Assembly (NCBI RefSeq): GCF_033100395.1
Contig: NZ_JAWLVJ010000005.1
Location: forward strand, 1-64,000
Length of the DNA: 64,000 bases
Direction: 5' to 3'
Source: Terasakiella sp033100395
GTDB lineage: Bacteria; Pseudomonadota; Alphaproteobacteria; Rhodospirillales; Terasakiellaceae
Positions 34,276 to 43,489 of this stretch are shown here, piece after piece; within the stretch, counting starts at the first letter, position 1; every line of letters begins with the position of its first letter. Both the position numbers and the translations under genes were made by a program. Under the pieces are notes generated by a model. It had not been told where the DNA came from. It saw only the letters and a list, made by a program, of their open reading frames with translations, and ran no database searches.

Positions 34276-34342
34276 GTCATTCCCGCGAAAGCGGGAACCT
34301 AGGGAAACAGTAAAACTGGGTCCCCGCTTTCGCGGGGATGAC
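34276..34342. repeat. REP-like paired palindrome inside the metH operon
   Basis: GTCATTCCCGCGAAAGCGGG starts at 34276 and its inverted partner ends at 34342 (CCCCGCTTTCGCGGGGATGAC); the two arms match at about 22 of 24 positions. Each arm also forms its own hairpin (CCCGC GAAA GCGGG). This is the dispersed extragenic repeat seen in many proteobacterial genomes. It lies directly after the stop of the first metH gene. Confidence 0.9.
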
Positions 34343-34365
34343 AATTGGAAAAGAGATTTAAAGTT

Positions 34366-37002
34366 ATGACGACTCAACAAGCGACTTTTATTAATATCGG
34401 CGAGCGCACAAACGTTGCGGGTTCAGCCAAATTTAAACGCCTGATCGCCAATGAAGAATATGACGAAGCCTTAAGCGTTGCCCTGCAACAGGTAGAAAAT
34501 GGCGCCAACATTATCGATATCAACATGGATGATGCCATGATCGATAGTGAGAAAGCTATGGTGCGTTTCTTGAATTTGATTGCGGCAGAACCGGATATTG
34601 CCCGCGTTCCTGTAATGATCGACTCATCCAAATGGTCGGTGATCGAGGCGGGTCTGCAATGTGTGCAGGGTAAGGCGGTTGTGAACTCCATTTCCCTGAA
34701 AGAGGGTAAAGAAGAGTTTGTGGAGCATGCCAAGAAAATCAAACGTTATGGCGCAGCTGTTGTCGTCATGGCCTTTGATGAAAAAGGTCAGGCTGATACC
34801 AAAGATCGCAAGGTCGAGATTTGTAAGAATTCTTATGACATTTTGGTCAATGAAGTGGGTTTCCCGCCGGAAGACATCATTTTTGACCCGAACATCTTTG
34901 CTGTAGCAACCGGGATTGAAGAACATAACAACTATGCGGTAGATTTCATCGAAGCCGCGCGCATCATCCGTGATGAATGTCCGCACTGTCATATTTCTGG
35001 CGGCCTGTCGAACGTTTCCTTCTCGTTCCGGGGCAACAACCCTGTGCGTGAAGCCATGCACTCTGTTTTCCTTTATCACGCCATTCAGGCAGGGATGGAC
35101 ATGGGCATCGTAAACCCGGCCCAGCTGGAAGTTTATGATGAAATCCCGGCGGAATTGCGAGAACGCGTAGAAGACGTGATCCTGAACCGTCGCGATGATG
35201 CAACCGACCGTTTGCTGGAAGTCGCCGATGAATATAAAGGCAAGGGTGGGTCCAAAGCAGCTGCAACTGATTTGTCCTGGCGTGAAAAGCCGGTGGCAGA
35301 ACGTCTGTCCTTTGCGTTGGTGAAAGGGATCGACCAGTTTATTACCGAAGATACCGAAGAAGCCCGCCAGCAGTTTGATGAACCGATCGAGGTGATCGAA
35401 GGTCCGCTGATGGACGGAATGAACGTGGTGGGTGACCTGTTTGGCGCGGGTAAAATGTTCCTGCCGCAGGTTGTGAAATCTGCCCGTGTGATGAAAAAGG
35501 CCGTGGCTTACCTGATGCCCTTTATCGAAGAAGGTAAAGAAGCCGGTTCCGAAAGCGCTGGTAAAGTGCTGATGGCAACCGTTAAAGGCGACGTGCATGA
35601 TATCGGTAAGAATATCGTGAGCGTTGTTCTGCAATGTAATAACTTCGAAGTCATCGATATGGGCGTTATGGTCCCGACCCAGGATATCCTGGATGCGGCC
35701 AATGAAAATAACGTGGATATCATCGGTCTGTCAGGACTGATCACACCGTCCCTGGAAGAAATGGTCAATGTCGCCAAGGAAATGAAACGCCTTGAAATGG
35801 ACATTCCATTGCTGGTCGGTGGGGCGACAACGTCCAAGGTTCACACAGCTGTGAAAATCGATCCGAACTATCAACATCCGACCATTCACGTGCTGGATGC
35901 TTCACGTGCGGTTGGGGTCTGTTCAAACCTGCTGTCCAAGACCAAACGTCCGGCCTTTGAAGCAGAAATCGCAGCGGACTATCAAAAGGTCCGTGAAGCA
36001 CGCGCGAAAAAGCAGAACAAGGGCAACACCATGACCATCGCAGAAGCCCGTGCGGCCAAACAGCCGATCGACTGGGATGGGTTCAAGGCGGTGAAACCTG
36101 CGTTCTTAGGGACCAAGACATTCGATAACTATCCACTGGAAGACCTGGTGGATCGGATCGATTGGACACCTTTCTTCCGTACATGGGAATTGGCGGGGAC
36201 CTACCCGAAAATCCTGAATGATGAGGTTGTGGGTGAAACGGCAACCAACCTGTTCAAGGATGCCAAAGAGATGCTGAACGATATCATTACTGAAAAATGG
36301 CTGACAGCCAAGGCCGTCATCGGCTTCTGGCCAGCCAATGCCACAGATGATGACAGCATCCGCCTGTTCAAGGATGAAGATCGCAAAGAAGATCTTGCGG
36401 CTTTCCACATGGTGCGCCAGCAAATCCCGAAAGCTGAAGGCCGTTATGACAACTGTCTGGCCGATTATGTCGCACCATCTGGTGAAGACTATATGGGCGG
36501 CTTTGCGGTTACAACGGGTCATGGCATTGACGTTAAGCTGGAAGAGTTTGAAGCTGCACACGATGATTATCGCTCCATTCTGCTGAAAGCCTTGGCGGAC
36601 CGTCTGGCGGAAGCTTTTGCGGAACATATGCATGAACGTGTGCGCAAGGAATTCTGGGGCTATGCATCTGATGAAAATCTGGATAATGAAGCCTTGATCA
36701 AAGAACAGTATCAAGGCATCCGCCCGGCCCCGGGCTATCCGGCATGTCCCGAACATTCAGAAAAAGAAACACTGTTTGATCTGCTGGATGCGACAAATCA
36801 GGCGGGGATTGAGCTTACCCACGGTTATGCTATGACCCCGACCGCTGCGGTCAGTGGCTTCTATTTCTCACATCCGGAAGCGAAATATTTCGGTGTGGGA
36901 CGCGTGGAAAAAGACCAGGTAGAAGATTACGCTCGTCGTAAATCCATCAGTGTGGCAGAAGCTGAAAAACTTCTGTCGCCTGTCCTGGGATATGATGCTT
37001 AA
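34366..37002 (+). CDS. metH: methionine synthase, folate/cobalamin/activation part
   Basis: The 878-residue protein holds the rest of MetH: the pterin-binding barrel (INIGERTNVAGSAKFKRL; INMDDAMIDSE), the cobalamin cap and Rossmann domain with the ligand motif VKGDVHDIGKNIV (D-x-H-x-x-G), and the activation domain (RPAPGYPACPEHSEK; GYAMTPTAAVSGFYFSHPEA). It moves the methyl group from methyl-THF via cobalamin to homocysteine held by the upstream protein. I chose the ATG at 34366, which starts MTTQQATFINIGERTN behind AAGAGA. A TTG 21 bp upstream overlaps the REP end. A strong terminator follows. Confidence 0.95.
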   Translation: MTTQQATFINIGERTNVAGSAKFKRLIANEEYDEALSVALQQVENGANIIDINMDDAMIDSEKAMVRFLNLIAAEPDIARVPVMIDSSKWSVIEAGLQCVQGKAVVNSISLKEGKEEFVEHAKKIKRYGAAVVVMAFDEKGQADTKDRKVEICKNSYDILVNEVGFPPEDIIFDPNIFAVATGIEEHNNYAVDFIEAARIIRDECPHCHISGGLSNVSFSFRGNNPVREAMHSVFLYHAIQAGMDMGIVNPAQLEVYDEIPAELRERVEDVILNRRDDATDRLLEVADEYKGKGGSKAAATDLSWREKPVAERLSFALVKGIDQFITEDTEEARQQFDEPIEVIEGPLMDGMNVVGDLFGAGKMFLPQVVKSARVMKKAVAYLMPFIEEGKEAGSESAGKVLMATVKGDVHDIGKNIVSVVLQCNNFEVIDMGVMVPTQDILDAANENNVDIIGLSGLITPSLEEMVNVAKEMKRLEMDIPLLVGGATTSKVHTAVKIDPNYQHPTIHVLDASRAVGVCSNLLSKTKRPAFEAEIAADYQKVREARAKKQNKGNTMTIAEARAAKQPIDWDGFKAVKPAFLGTKTFDNYPLEDLVDRIDWTPFFRTWELAGTYPKILNDEVVGETATNLFKDAKEMLNDIITEKWLTAKAVIGFWPANATDDDSIRLFKDEDRKEDLAAFHMVRQQIPKAEGRYDNCLADYVAPSGEDYMGGFAVTTGHGIDVKLEEFEAAHDDYRSILLKALADRLAEAFAEHMHERVRKEFWGYASDENLDNEALIKEQYQGIRPAPGYPACPEHSEKETLFDLLDATNQAGIELTHGYAMTPTAAVSGFYFSHPEAKYFGVGRVEKDQVEDYARRKSISVAEAEKLLSPVLGYDA

Positions 37003-37031
37003 ATCTCTGGCCTTTATATTTTTCTTCAAGG

Positions 37032-37061
37032 AAAGGGCTCCTCGTCAGGGGAGCCCTTTTT
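37032..37061 (+). terminator. terminator of the met operon
   Basis: A perfect 10-bp stem AAAGGGCTCC / GGAGCCCTTT with an 8-base loop is followed by TT and then G. It lies 30 bp after the metH stop and ends the ArsR-metF-metH transcript. Confidence 0.92.
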
Positions 37062-37178
37062 GTATGACAACCCATCACCATGGTTTAAATTTTGACTCAC
37101 CATAAACTCTATGAGAGTATTTTTCTCTTGAGGGTAGGTGTTATATCTTTAAGTTGATTTAAAGAAGAGGGTCATCAG

Positions 37179-38156
37179 ATGAATGGAAAAATGAGAAGGG
37201 TCACATGCATTCTGGGTGCGTTTGCTGTGGTGGTGGCGTTGAGTGCGTGTAGCTCGACTAAAGACTATTCGGACACGGTCAAAGGGTTAAAGAGTGCATT
37301 CGATAGTTCATATCAATCATTTGAACGTATCGAAGAGCAGGTGCGCGCTGGCAGCAACAGGGAACTTGCAGAAACGATTGTTGATCGGAAGTTGACCGTT
37401 GCGGCTGTTCGCAAAACGTGTCGCCTGAGAAGTGATCGTTGTAAGTTGACTGTTTCCGGTGGAAACCTTGCAGGCATTCCGACAAGTTTACCCATTAAAC
37501 ACACGCTGGGCAACAGCACCAAGGCGATGAACTCACTGAAGAAATATGTGAGTTTGCTTCAAAAAATCGCGACAGTAGATTCAGCGGGGCAAATTGAAAA
37601 ACATACAAATGATGCGTTTGCCAGTATCAAAAATATCAATGCAGATTTCTCCAAGATCAAGGCTCTTAAGACAAAGGTAGATATCGCCTCTGCATATGCG
37701 AAACCTGTTCAGGATCTGGTCAATTGGATTGTTGCTGAATATGTTAAGAAAGTGAAGCATGACGCGTTGGCAAAAGTAACGGCGAAGGCACAGCCAACAA
37801 TCAAAGAAATCGGTGTGATACTTCAAGGAATTGAAAATACGGCAGTTTATGATGCAAAAGTCGAAGCTGAGAAGCTCTTCAAGAAAGCGCAAGATGATTA
37901 TGATGATGCCGAAAACCGTGGCGTCACGGCTGATGATGTCGATGCTTTCGTCAAAGCCAGTATAAAATTTGATGCAGCTTTAAGTGTGAAAGAAGTGACA
38001 TCATTCAAGGCCTTTGTGGATGCACATACCAAACTTAAAGAACTTCTGAACAATGAAGGTGAAGTCAAGTTCTCTGACGTCTGGAAGTCGATTAAGGAGA
38101 TGAAGGACAAAGCTGAAGAATTCAAGAAACTGATTGAAGCTTTTAAAAGCAATTAA
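37179..38156 (+). CDS. hypothetical lipoprotein, helical (325 aa)
   Basis: The protein has a lipoprotein signal with lipobox LSAC (CILGAFAVVVALSACSS), so it should be lipid-anchored in the envelope. The mature part is almost wholly helical and lysine-rich, with possible disulphide cysteines in KTCRLRSDRCKL. I do not recognise a family. A small coiled-coil gene starts 17 bp downstream, so the two are probably one operon. A GAGGGTCATCAG stretch precedes the ATG. Confidence 0.8.
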   Translation: MNGKMRRVTCILGAFAVVVALSACSSTKDYSDTVKGLKSAFDSSYQSFERIEEQVRAGSNRELAETIVDRKLTVAAVRKTCRLRSDRCKLTVSGGNLAGIPTSLPIKHTLGNSTKAMNSLKKYVSLLQKIATVDSAGQIEKHTNDAFASIKNINADFSKIKALKTKVDIASAYAKPVQDLVNWIVAEYVKKVKHDALAKVTAKAQPTIKEIGVILQGIENTAVYDAKVEAEKLFKKAQDDYDDAENRGVTADDVDAFVKASIKFDAALSVKEVTSFKAFVDAHTKLKELLNNEGEVKFSDVWKSIKEMKDKAEEFKKLIEAFKSN

Positions 38157-38173
38157 GACTGGGAGAGTGAGAT

Positions 38174-38566
38174 ATGCCAACAGCTGAAGAAATTGAAAAA
38201 ACGTTTGAACAGGCACGAGATGCTCTGGAAGACCTGGATGAAGCACTCTTTGACGAGAGACTGGACATCAAACATGCCTCGACACTTGAAAATCGCACAG
38301 ATGTACAGAAGAAAAGGCTGAAAGAGATCAGTGAACAACGCAAGCTTCTGAGCGAAGCAAAATCTGACCTGTCCCTTAAGACATTCCGCGCATTTGACAA
38401 TGTCAGTAATCTTCCCGGGTTAATTGAGGAACTTGAAGAGAACAGCAAGCAAATCAAAAAGGATCTGGCTGGTTTGACTGAAAAAGTCGAATATGCGGAA
38501 AAAATCGCCAAGGTGCTGAAAGGTATTGCGAAGGCTGTGTCAGCGGTAACGTCCTTGGTGACGTGA
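38174..38566 (+). CDS. coiled-coil hypothetical protein (130 aa)
   Basis: A charged, helical protein with heptad-like runs (EEIEKTFEQARDALEDLDEA; KKRLKEISEQRKLLSEAKSD) and a hydrophobic amphipathic end (VLKGIAKAVSAVTSLVT) that could touch a membrane. It has no signal peptide. It lies 17 bp after the lipoprotein gene, with GGGAGAG before its ATG and a terminator after it. I do not recognise a family. Confidence 0.75.
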   Translation: MPTAEEIEKTFEQARDALEDLDEALFDERLDIKHASTLENRTDVQKKRLKEISEQRKLLSEAKSDLSLKTFRAFDNVSNLPGLIEELEENSKQIKKDLAGLTEKVEYAEKIAKVLKGIAKAVSAVTSLVT

Positions 38567-38591
38567 TTGATCCGAAAGTTTAATGAGATTT

Positions 38592-38622
38592 AGGGAGAGA
38601 CCGCTGGGCCTCTCCCTCTTTT
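38592..38622 (+). terminator. terminator of the lipoprotein/coiled-coil operon
   Basis: AGGGAGAG at 38592-38599 pairs with CTCTCCCT at 38610-38617, with a 10-base loop and CTTTTTC after it. It lies 25 bp after the coiled-coil gene stop. Confidence 0.85.
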
Positions 38623-38641
38623 TCTGGCTGGTATCTTCAGA

Positions 38642-40054
38642 TTAAGGCTGACATCCACAAACAGACATCTCATCCCAGACGGTGGTGGTCCAGTTGCCGT
38701 TCCATGTCAGGTTATAGCCGCCGCAGGTTTTGTTACAAGCTGCTGGGGCTTGTGCATTACTGCTGATCGGGCCAGCCTGAATATCGACCGCTTTGCCCTG
38801 TCCTGTTTGAATGTCAAAGAAGATGTGGCTGAGATTGCCGGAAGTGATGTTGTTGTTCGCCTTGGCACTCGTTCCCATATAGTTGTGACAACCGAAGCAG
38901 TTGGAGATGAATTTGGCGTTTAAATCCACATTCTGATAGGTGGTTTCTGCAATGGGGTTTGCCAGACGCAGTGAGCCGCGCTGGTTGCCAATGTCGGAAT
39001 TTTGTGTTGTATCACTGACCCAGAGGGCGCCCAGGATGAAATAGTCTTTCAGTTTTTGCATGCCAGGACCAGCCTTGGCGAGCAGGGCCTTGACCTGTTG
39101 GTTTGTGGTATCAATGTCTGCATTGTTCTCATCCGCATTTGGATCACCCGCAGCCGTTCCATTTGGATACTGACGACAGATTTCACTGGGGATAATCGGG
39201 TTTTTGTTTTTGTCCATTGTCTCGTTAAATGGACAGGCTGACGTCAGAGACTTGAACCCGCCAGGCAGCGTTTTGGCGCATGTCTGGCTGGTGAATGACC
39301 AGGCTTTGTCTGTTGTTTCTGAACAGTTCGGCGCGTTGTTGTCATGCTCAAACGATGCCCAGACGAATTCGGGATGATCTTTGGTGGCAATGGCAATATG
39401 CATGCCGATCAACCCCAAAGTCTTGCCTTTCAGCTCCCCGCTTGTTGGTGTCTGTGTCAGGAAGCTGCCGGATGCGATTTCATCCTTGGTCAGCGTCTTC
39501 CAGCCGAACTTCAGCTCTGTTGTGCCAGCTGGGAAATTGCTAATTCCTTGTTTTGCCTGTTCAACGGCAGAGCCAGACAAGTTACACATGGCACGGTTGA
39601 AACGCATATCATAATGAACGATTTGTTTTTGTTGATCATAGATGGTACCGCCACCGCCAGCTTGTTCTGTGGTGAAGTGGTGTTTGTCCAGAGATGAGCG
39701 AAATGTCTGATTATCGACGATATTGTCGCAGGAATTGGCGGGTGATCCATCGGCCTTGAATTCCACCAGCGGATAGTTGGCGTCAACCTGGAACTGGCGA
39801 ATATCACTATTTTTTGCGACAGGCGACATCAGATAGAGATAGGCCTGCCAGGAAAATTGATAGAAATCACAGAAATTGGAGCTTCCGTCTGGATTGCTTT
39901 TTGCAACTTCGCTTGGCATGGAAGGTGAGTTGACCCAGGCCGGGTCGATACCGCAAACGGTGTCGTTTGTATATGGTTTTGCGTATGATTGTGTGAAAAA
40001 TGCCGCGCTCACCAGAAAGGCGAGGGCAAGACAGGCCTTTAGATAAAACTTCAT
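38642..40054 (-). CDS. exported cytochrome c-like protein with mannan-binding-lectin-like end
   Basis: The 470-residue protein has a signal peptide (LALAFLVSAAFFTQSYAK) and one heme-binding motif CFGCH (about residue 385, in ISNCFGCHNYMGT). The last 35 residues, ending NGNWTTTVWDEMSVCGC, closely resemble a module of MVL-type mannan-binding lectins (WNG.W.T...MSVCGC). It is rich in cysteine throughout. It should be periplasmic or secreted, bind one heme c, and perhaps bind a glycan through the end module. Neither the heme role nor the sugar is shown. GGGGAA precedes the ATG. Confidence 0.8.
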   Translation of the reverse strand: MKFYLKACLALAFLVSAAFFTQSYAKPYTNDTVCGIDPAWVNSPSMPSEVAKSNPDGSSNFCDFYQFSWQAYLYLMSPVAKNSDIRQFQVDANYPLVEFKADGSPANSCDNIVDNQTFRSSLDKHHFTTEQAGGGGTIYDQQKQIVHYDMRFNRAMCNLSGSAVEQAKQGISNFPAGTTELKFGWKTLTKDEIASGSFLTQTPTSGELKGKTLGLIGMHIAIATKDHPEFVWASFEHDNNAPNCSETTDKAWSFTSQTCAKTLPGGFKSLTSACPFNETMDKNKNPIIPSEICRQYPNGTAAGDPNADENNADIDTTNQQVKALLAKAGPGMQKLKDYFILGALWVSDTTQNSDIGNQRGSLRLANPIAETTYQNVDLNAKFISNCFGCHNYMGTSAKANNNITSGNLSHIFFDIQTGQGKAVDIQAGPISSNAQAPAACNKTCGGYNLTWNGNWTTTVWDEMSVCGCQP

Positions 40055-40234
40055 GCTTATTCCCCGTTAATTAAGCTTTGCTGTTTTTCCTGGCGGGATT
40101 TTATTTTGCTGAATTTTGTCAGGATACAATATGGGGGATATTGAAAATTTTCAATGTATAATTGTAAAAAATACGACTTTTCAATTTAATGAAAATCTGC
40201 GATTGAGCTGGAAAAATGATTCTAAATAAAAGGT

Positions 40235-41134
40235 TTACAGTTTAACAGTTGCAACGACCTGATTGCCTTTGCCGATATAAATCAGGTCATCAAAGGACAT
40301 GGATTTGGCAACGGCAATGCCGCGCCCGTGAGGGTCGAATAGGCGACACGGGTCAATTTCCATATAGTTTTCACAATCAAACCCGTCGCCTTGATCAATG
40401 ATGGTCATGACGATTTTATCGGCAGATTGTACCAGTTCAATTTCCACGGTTTTGTTCTGATTTTCCGGCAAAGCAAGGCGGAAATCAATTTCGCTTTTCC
40501 ACTTGTCTTCCATGATCAACTGGCTTTTGCCATCATAAGTGATGCCCAGGTTGCCATGTTCAATGGCGTTGGTCAGCAATTCATGAATGCCCACTGTGAC
40601 CCGGTCCGGGTCGGGATAAGCGGTTGCCAGAAGGCCTGTCAGCAGGTTCATTTCGGATAGCGTGCGGATGCGAAATGTCGCGCGTTCAACAAAGCGCAGG
40701 CCAGATTTCAGGGACTGACGTTCTTTTTCAATTTCCTGAAAGCGTAGCTTATATTCCATGGCCGATTGCACAACGGCCTGCAGCAGTTTTTGCTCCGTTG
40801 ATTTTTCCAGGAAATAATAAGCACCGGAGGCCAGAGCTTCAGTAATGATATTTGTGTCATTGTCGCTGGTTTGCAGAATAACTGGCAGGTGGCGAAACTT
40901 ATCGGCTGCCTTGATGGTGCGCAGGCAGTCCAGCCCGGACATGCCATCCGGTTTGCTGAGATCCAACAGAATAACGTCATATTCTCTTGAATTGTCATTC
41001 AGCGCTTTTAACGCCCCTTCGCCGGAATCATGAATATCCAGCGCAAAGCCCTGCCCATCAAGTTGATGAGACAGCTGATCGCGCGCGCCCGCGTCGTCAT
41101 CTGCGATCAATAAGCGAATGGCTGAGCTGGTCAT
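40235..41134 (-). CDS. response regulator with C-terminal HATPase (REC-HATPase)
   Basis: The 299-residue protein has a receiver domain (LLIADDDAGARDQL; VILLDLSKPDG with the acceptor Asp; VILQTSDND; FLEKST) and a coiled linker. A GHKL-type ATPase domain like anti-sigma kinases RsbW/SpoIIAB follows (VGIHELLTNAIEHGNLG; IIDQGDGFD; DPHGRGIAVAKSM). Such proteins use receiver phosphorylation to switch a serine kinase or a partner-binding ATPase. I chose the ATG at 41134, behind GGA; a start seven codons upstream is possible. The upstream gene on the same strand is a lipoprotein 65 bp away. Confidence 0.87.
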   Translation of the reverse strand: MTSSAIRLLIADDDAGARDQLSHQLDGQGFALDIHDSGEGALKALNDNSREYDVILLDLSKPDGMSGLDCLRTIKAADKFRHLPVILQTSDNDTNIITEALASGAYYFLEKSTEQKLLQAVVQSAMEYKLRFQEIEKERQSLKSGLRFVERATFRIRTLSEMNLLTGLLATAYPDPDRVTVGIHELLTNAIEHGNLGITYDGKSQLIMEDKWKSEIDFRLALPENQNKTVEIELVQSADKIVMTIIDQGDGFDCENYMEIDPCRLFDPHGRGIAVAKSMSFDDLIYIGKGNQVVATVKL

Positions 41135-41199
41135 TAATTTCCGTATCCTGTCCAAAAAACTGGCGTATTCTAGTCATTATTCAGAAAGGCGTAAAGCGA

Positions 41200-42780
41200 T
41201 TAACCGCATCTGTCCGGTTGCAGCCCCGGGAAGCGTTTGCCGGAAAAGGCACAACGGTTATTCCCTTTCCGTCCTCCAATGGCGCGGCAGAAGTCACGCT
41301 GGCTGGCCCCTTTTAACTGAATACCGGCAATCTTGTTTTCTTCATTGAACGCCAGGTTCAACAGCCAGAGGGTGGGGTCATTTTCCATCTTCAACAGGGT
41401 TGCGCGATGGTTACCGACCTGGCCCTGCCCCCGGCTGTAACAGCCATAGGCCTGCACGGGCAGCATCATCATATATTCAGCGGCCTCTTCCCCGCTTAAG
41501 GTCGGGGCGACCACATCTTCAGTACTGTCAATCAGCTGATCCGGATTGGCAGAAAACAACAGGCGGGCCTGATCGCGCACAACAACGGTGCTGTCCATCA
41601 ACGTGGTCATACGTTGTTGATTGGAATCTTTGGTGTTTTTTAACAGTGTTGCGATCTTGCTCAGCGTCTTGTTCATGGCGTTTTGGGCTGTTCTGCCCGC
41701 ACGCCCTGTTTTGGCGGCAGGTAGACTAAAGCCAGCTTCGGTTAAAAGGGCAGCGATGTCTTCGCCGGTACATTGGGCGATATAATCGACATTTTGGGCA
41801 AATAAGGCGTGGGGCTGCAACATACGCCATAAGACCATGGCACTGTCACGCGCTGACAGCCCCAGTCGTTCCTGCAACGCGCCTTGGATGGCCTGGCAGG
41901 TCGAGGCAAGGGCTTCGGATGGCACACTCCAGAACCCGCTTTCCAGATCGCCAAGGGCCATGCGGGCGGACTGATCGCCGATCTTAAAGGTTAAAAGGTC
42001 GTTATAGGCATCCGGCACATTGTGATGCAGGGGCAGCACGCTGGTTTTGCCTTCAACAGATAAAATGCTTGTCAGGTTGGTTTCCCCTGTTTTCCCCAAC
42101 AAATTGATCGCACTGCCAAAACTTTCCAGATAGGAAATATTGAATTGCGCAATATCTTTCAGGTTGGCTTCTTCCACAAGTGCAATGCGTTGGGAAAAAT
42201 CGTCGGCCAAGGCGGCAATGGCATCGGCGCGTTCATTGGAATAAAGCGCATGTTTGGTGTGATAGGATTGGATCAACTTGCCCGCATCTGTTGCCAGATC
42301 ATCCATGATCTCTTTTAACAGGACCATTTCCATATTCACGCTCAAGGGCGCACGCCGCGCAACAAAATAGGGGGTCAAGGGACCTTTGGCCTGAAAGGTG
42401 GTTTTCCAGTCAGCAGCCTCTTTTTCAAAGATGAAAAGCGGGATGGGCGGGAATTTCAGGTTGTCACCGTTTTGCACGTGGGCCAGGACCACAACGCTTT
42501 TGGTATCATCTGAGGCAATATCGCTGATAAAGCCTGTGACTGAACTGCCCGCTGTTTCATGATTGGCAATCAGGTTGATGTAATCGGTATTGCTGGTCAG
42601 GGGGGATGCGTCAATATCAATGGCCGCGATGCGCTTGGTGATCTTGTCATATGCAGTTGTCGGGTTGAACAGGATTTTCACAGGTTCCTGTACTTTGGGT
42701 TTGGGTTCTTCCTTGCAGGCGTTAAGCGTGGTCATCAGTAACCCGCAAACCAAAGCAGTAGCGATAAATTTAAAGCGCAT
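41200..42780 (-). CDS. hypothetical lipoprotein (526 aa)
   Basis: The protein has a lipoprotein signal with lipobox LNAC (VCGLLMTTLNACKEEP) followed by a Pro/Lys linker, so it should be lipid-anchored in the envelope. The rest is unrecognised: mixed helix and strand, and a cysteine-containing C-terminal block (VQAYGCYSRGQGQVGNH; DFCRAIGGRKGNNRCAFSGKRFPG). The only neighbour on its strand is the REC-HATPase gene 65 bp downstream. GGAAGAGGG precedes the ATG. Confidence 0.82.
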   Translation of the reverse strand: MRFKFIATALVCGLLMTTLNACKEEPKPKVQEPVKILFNPTTAYDKITKRIAAIDIDASPLTSNTDYINLIANHETAGSSVTGFISDIASDDTKSVVVLAHVQNGDNLKFPPIPLFIFEKEAADWKTTFQAKGPLTPYFVARRAPLSVNMEMVLLKEIMDDLATDAGKLIQSYHTKHALYSNERADAIAALADDFSQRIALVEEANLKDIAQFNISYLESFGSAINLLGKTGETNLTSILSVEGKTSVLPLHHNVPDAYNDLLTFKIGDQSARMALGDLESGFWSVPSEALASTCQAIQGALQERLGLSARDSAMVLWRMLQPHALFAQNVDYIAQCTGEDIAALLTEAGFSLPAAKTGRAGRTAQNAMNKTLSKIATLLKNTKDSNQQRMTTLMDSTVVVRDQARLLFSANPDQLIDSTEDVVAPTLSGEEAAEYMMMLPVQAYGCYSRGQGQVGNHRATLLKMENDPTLWLLNLAFNEENKIAGIQLKGASQRDFCRAIGGRKGNNRCAFSGKRFPGLQPDRCG

Positions 42781-42906
42781 CTGTTTTTAACCCTCTTCCT
42801 GCTAAATCCCCTGAGCCTATGGAAGGCCCTGATTTCTTCTTATTGACCTGAGTTGTGAGACAGCCTATCACGACTTTTTGGAAGTGTTGAGCGAAGAGTT
42901 GATAAA

Positions 42907-43392
42907 ATGAGTCATATTCACACCCATAATGAAACCGTCCTGCCGGAATGGATCGATTACAACGGTCATATGAATGTGGCGTACTATGTTTTGGCCTTTG
43001 ATCACGCAACTGACGCCGTTTTTGAAAAAATTGGCATAGATGCCTCTTATCGCGATGGGGAAGAGAAATCGGTTTTTGTGGTCGAATCGCATGTGACTTA
43101 TGAGGATGAAGTCTGTGAAGGAGAGGCTTTAACAATTTTTTCTTATGTAATCGGCTATGATTCTAAACGCATTCAGCTGTTTCATGAAATGTATGCCAAA
43201 GATGGCACAAAGAAATGTGCGAGCAATGAAATTATGGCTTTACATGTGGACTTAAAAACACGAAAAACGGCGGAATTATCGGAAAAATTCAAAGACTTGC
43301 TTGAGGGGTTGAAAATGCGTTCCCACGAAGGGGAAGCCCCGAACGGGCTGGGACGTCAGATCAAATCTCTGGAGCACAAGGCAAAAAAATAA
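42907..43392 (+). CDS. hotdog-fold acyl-CoA thioesterase family protein
   Basis: The 161-residue protein has the 4HBT-type motif WIDYNGHMNVAYYVLAFD near the start, a VVESHVTYEDEV strand and LFHEMYAKDGTKKCASNE. This matches small thioesterases, some of which act on carnitine-derived betainyl-CoA. The general thioesterase assignment is firm and the substrate is not. It is a lone gene upstream of a GGDEF gene. Confidence 0.87.
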   Translation: MSHIHTHNETVLPEWIDYNGHMNVAYYVLAFDHATDAVFEKIGIDASYRDGEEKSVFVVESHVTYEDEVCEGEALTIFSYVIGYDSKRIQLFHEMYAKDGTKKCASNEIMALHVDLKTRKTAELSEKFKDLLEGLKMRSHEGEAPNGLGRQIKSLEHKAKK

Positions 43393-43489
43393 AAGATAAT
43401 TACATTTTTTCCTTGGACTAATCCAAAGGATGATTATTCTAAAGTATAGTTTCTTTGGAATGATAATAAAAAAACGGAGAACTAGGGAC

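Noticed and set aside
34624..35634. Long minus-strand frame (336 codons) antisense to metH
   Set aside because: It lies wholly inside the clearly conserved methionine synthase gene and shows no recognisable protein sequence.
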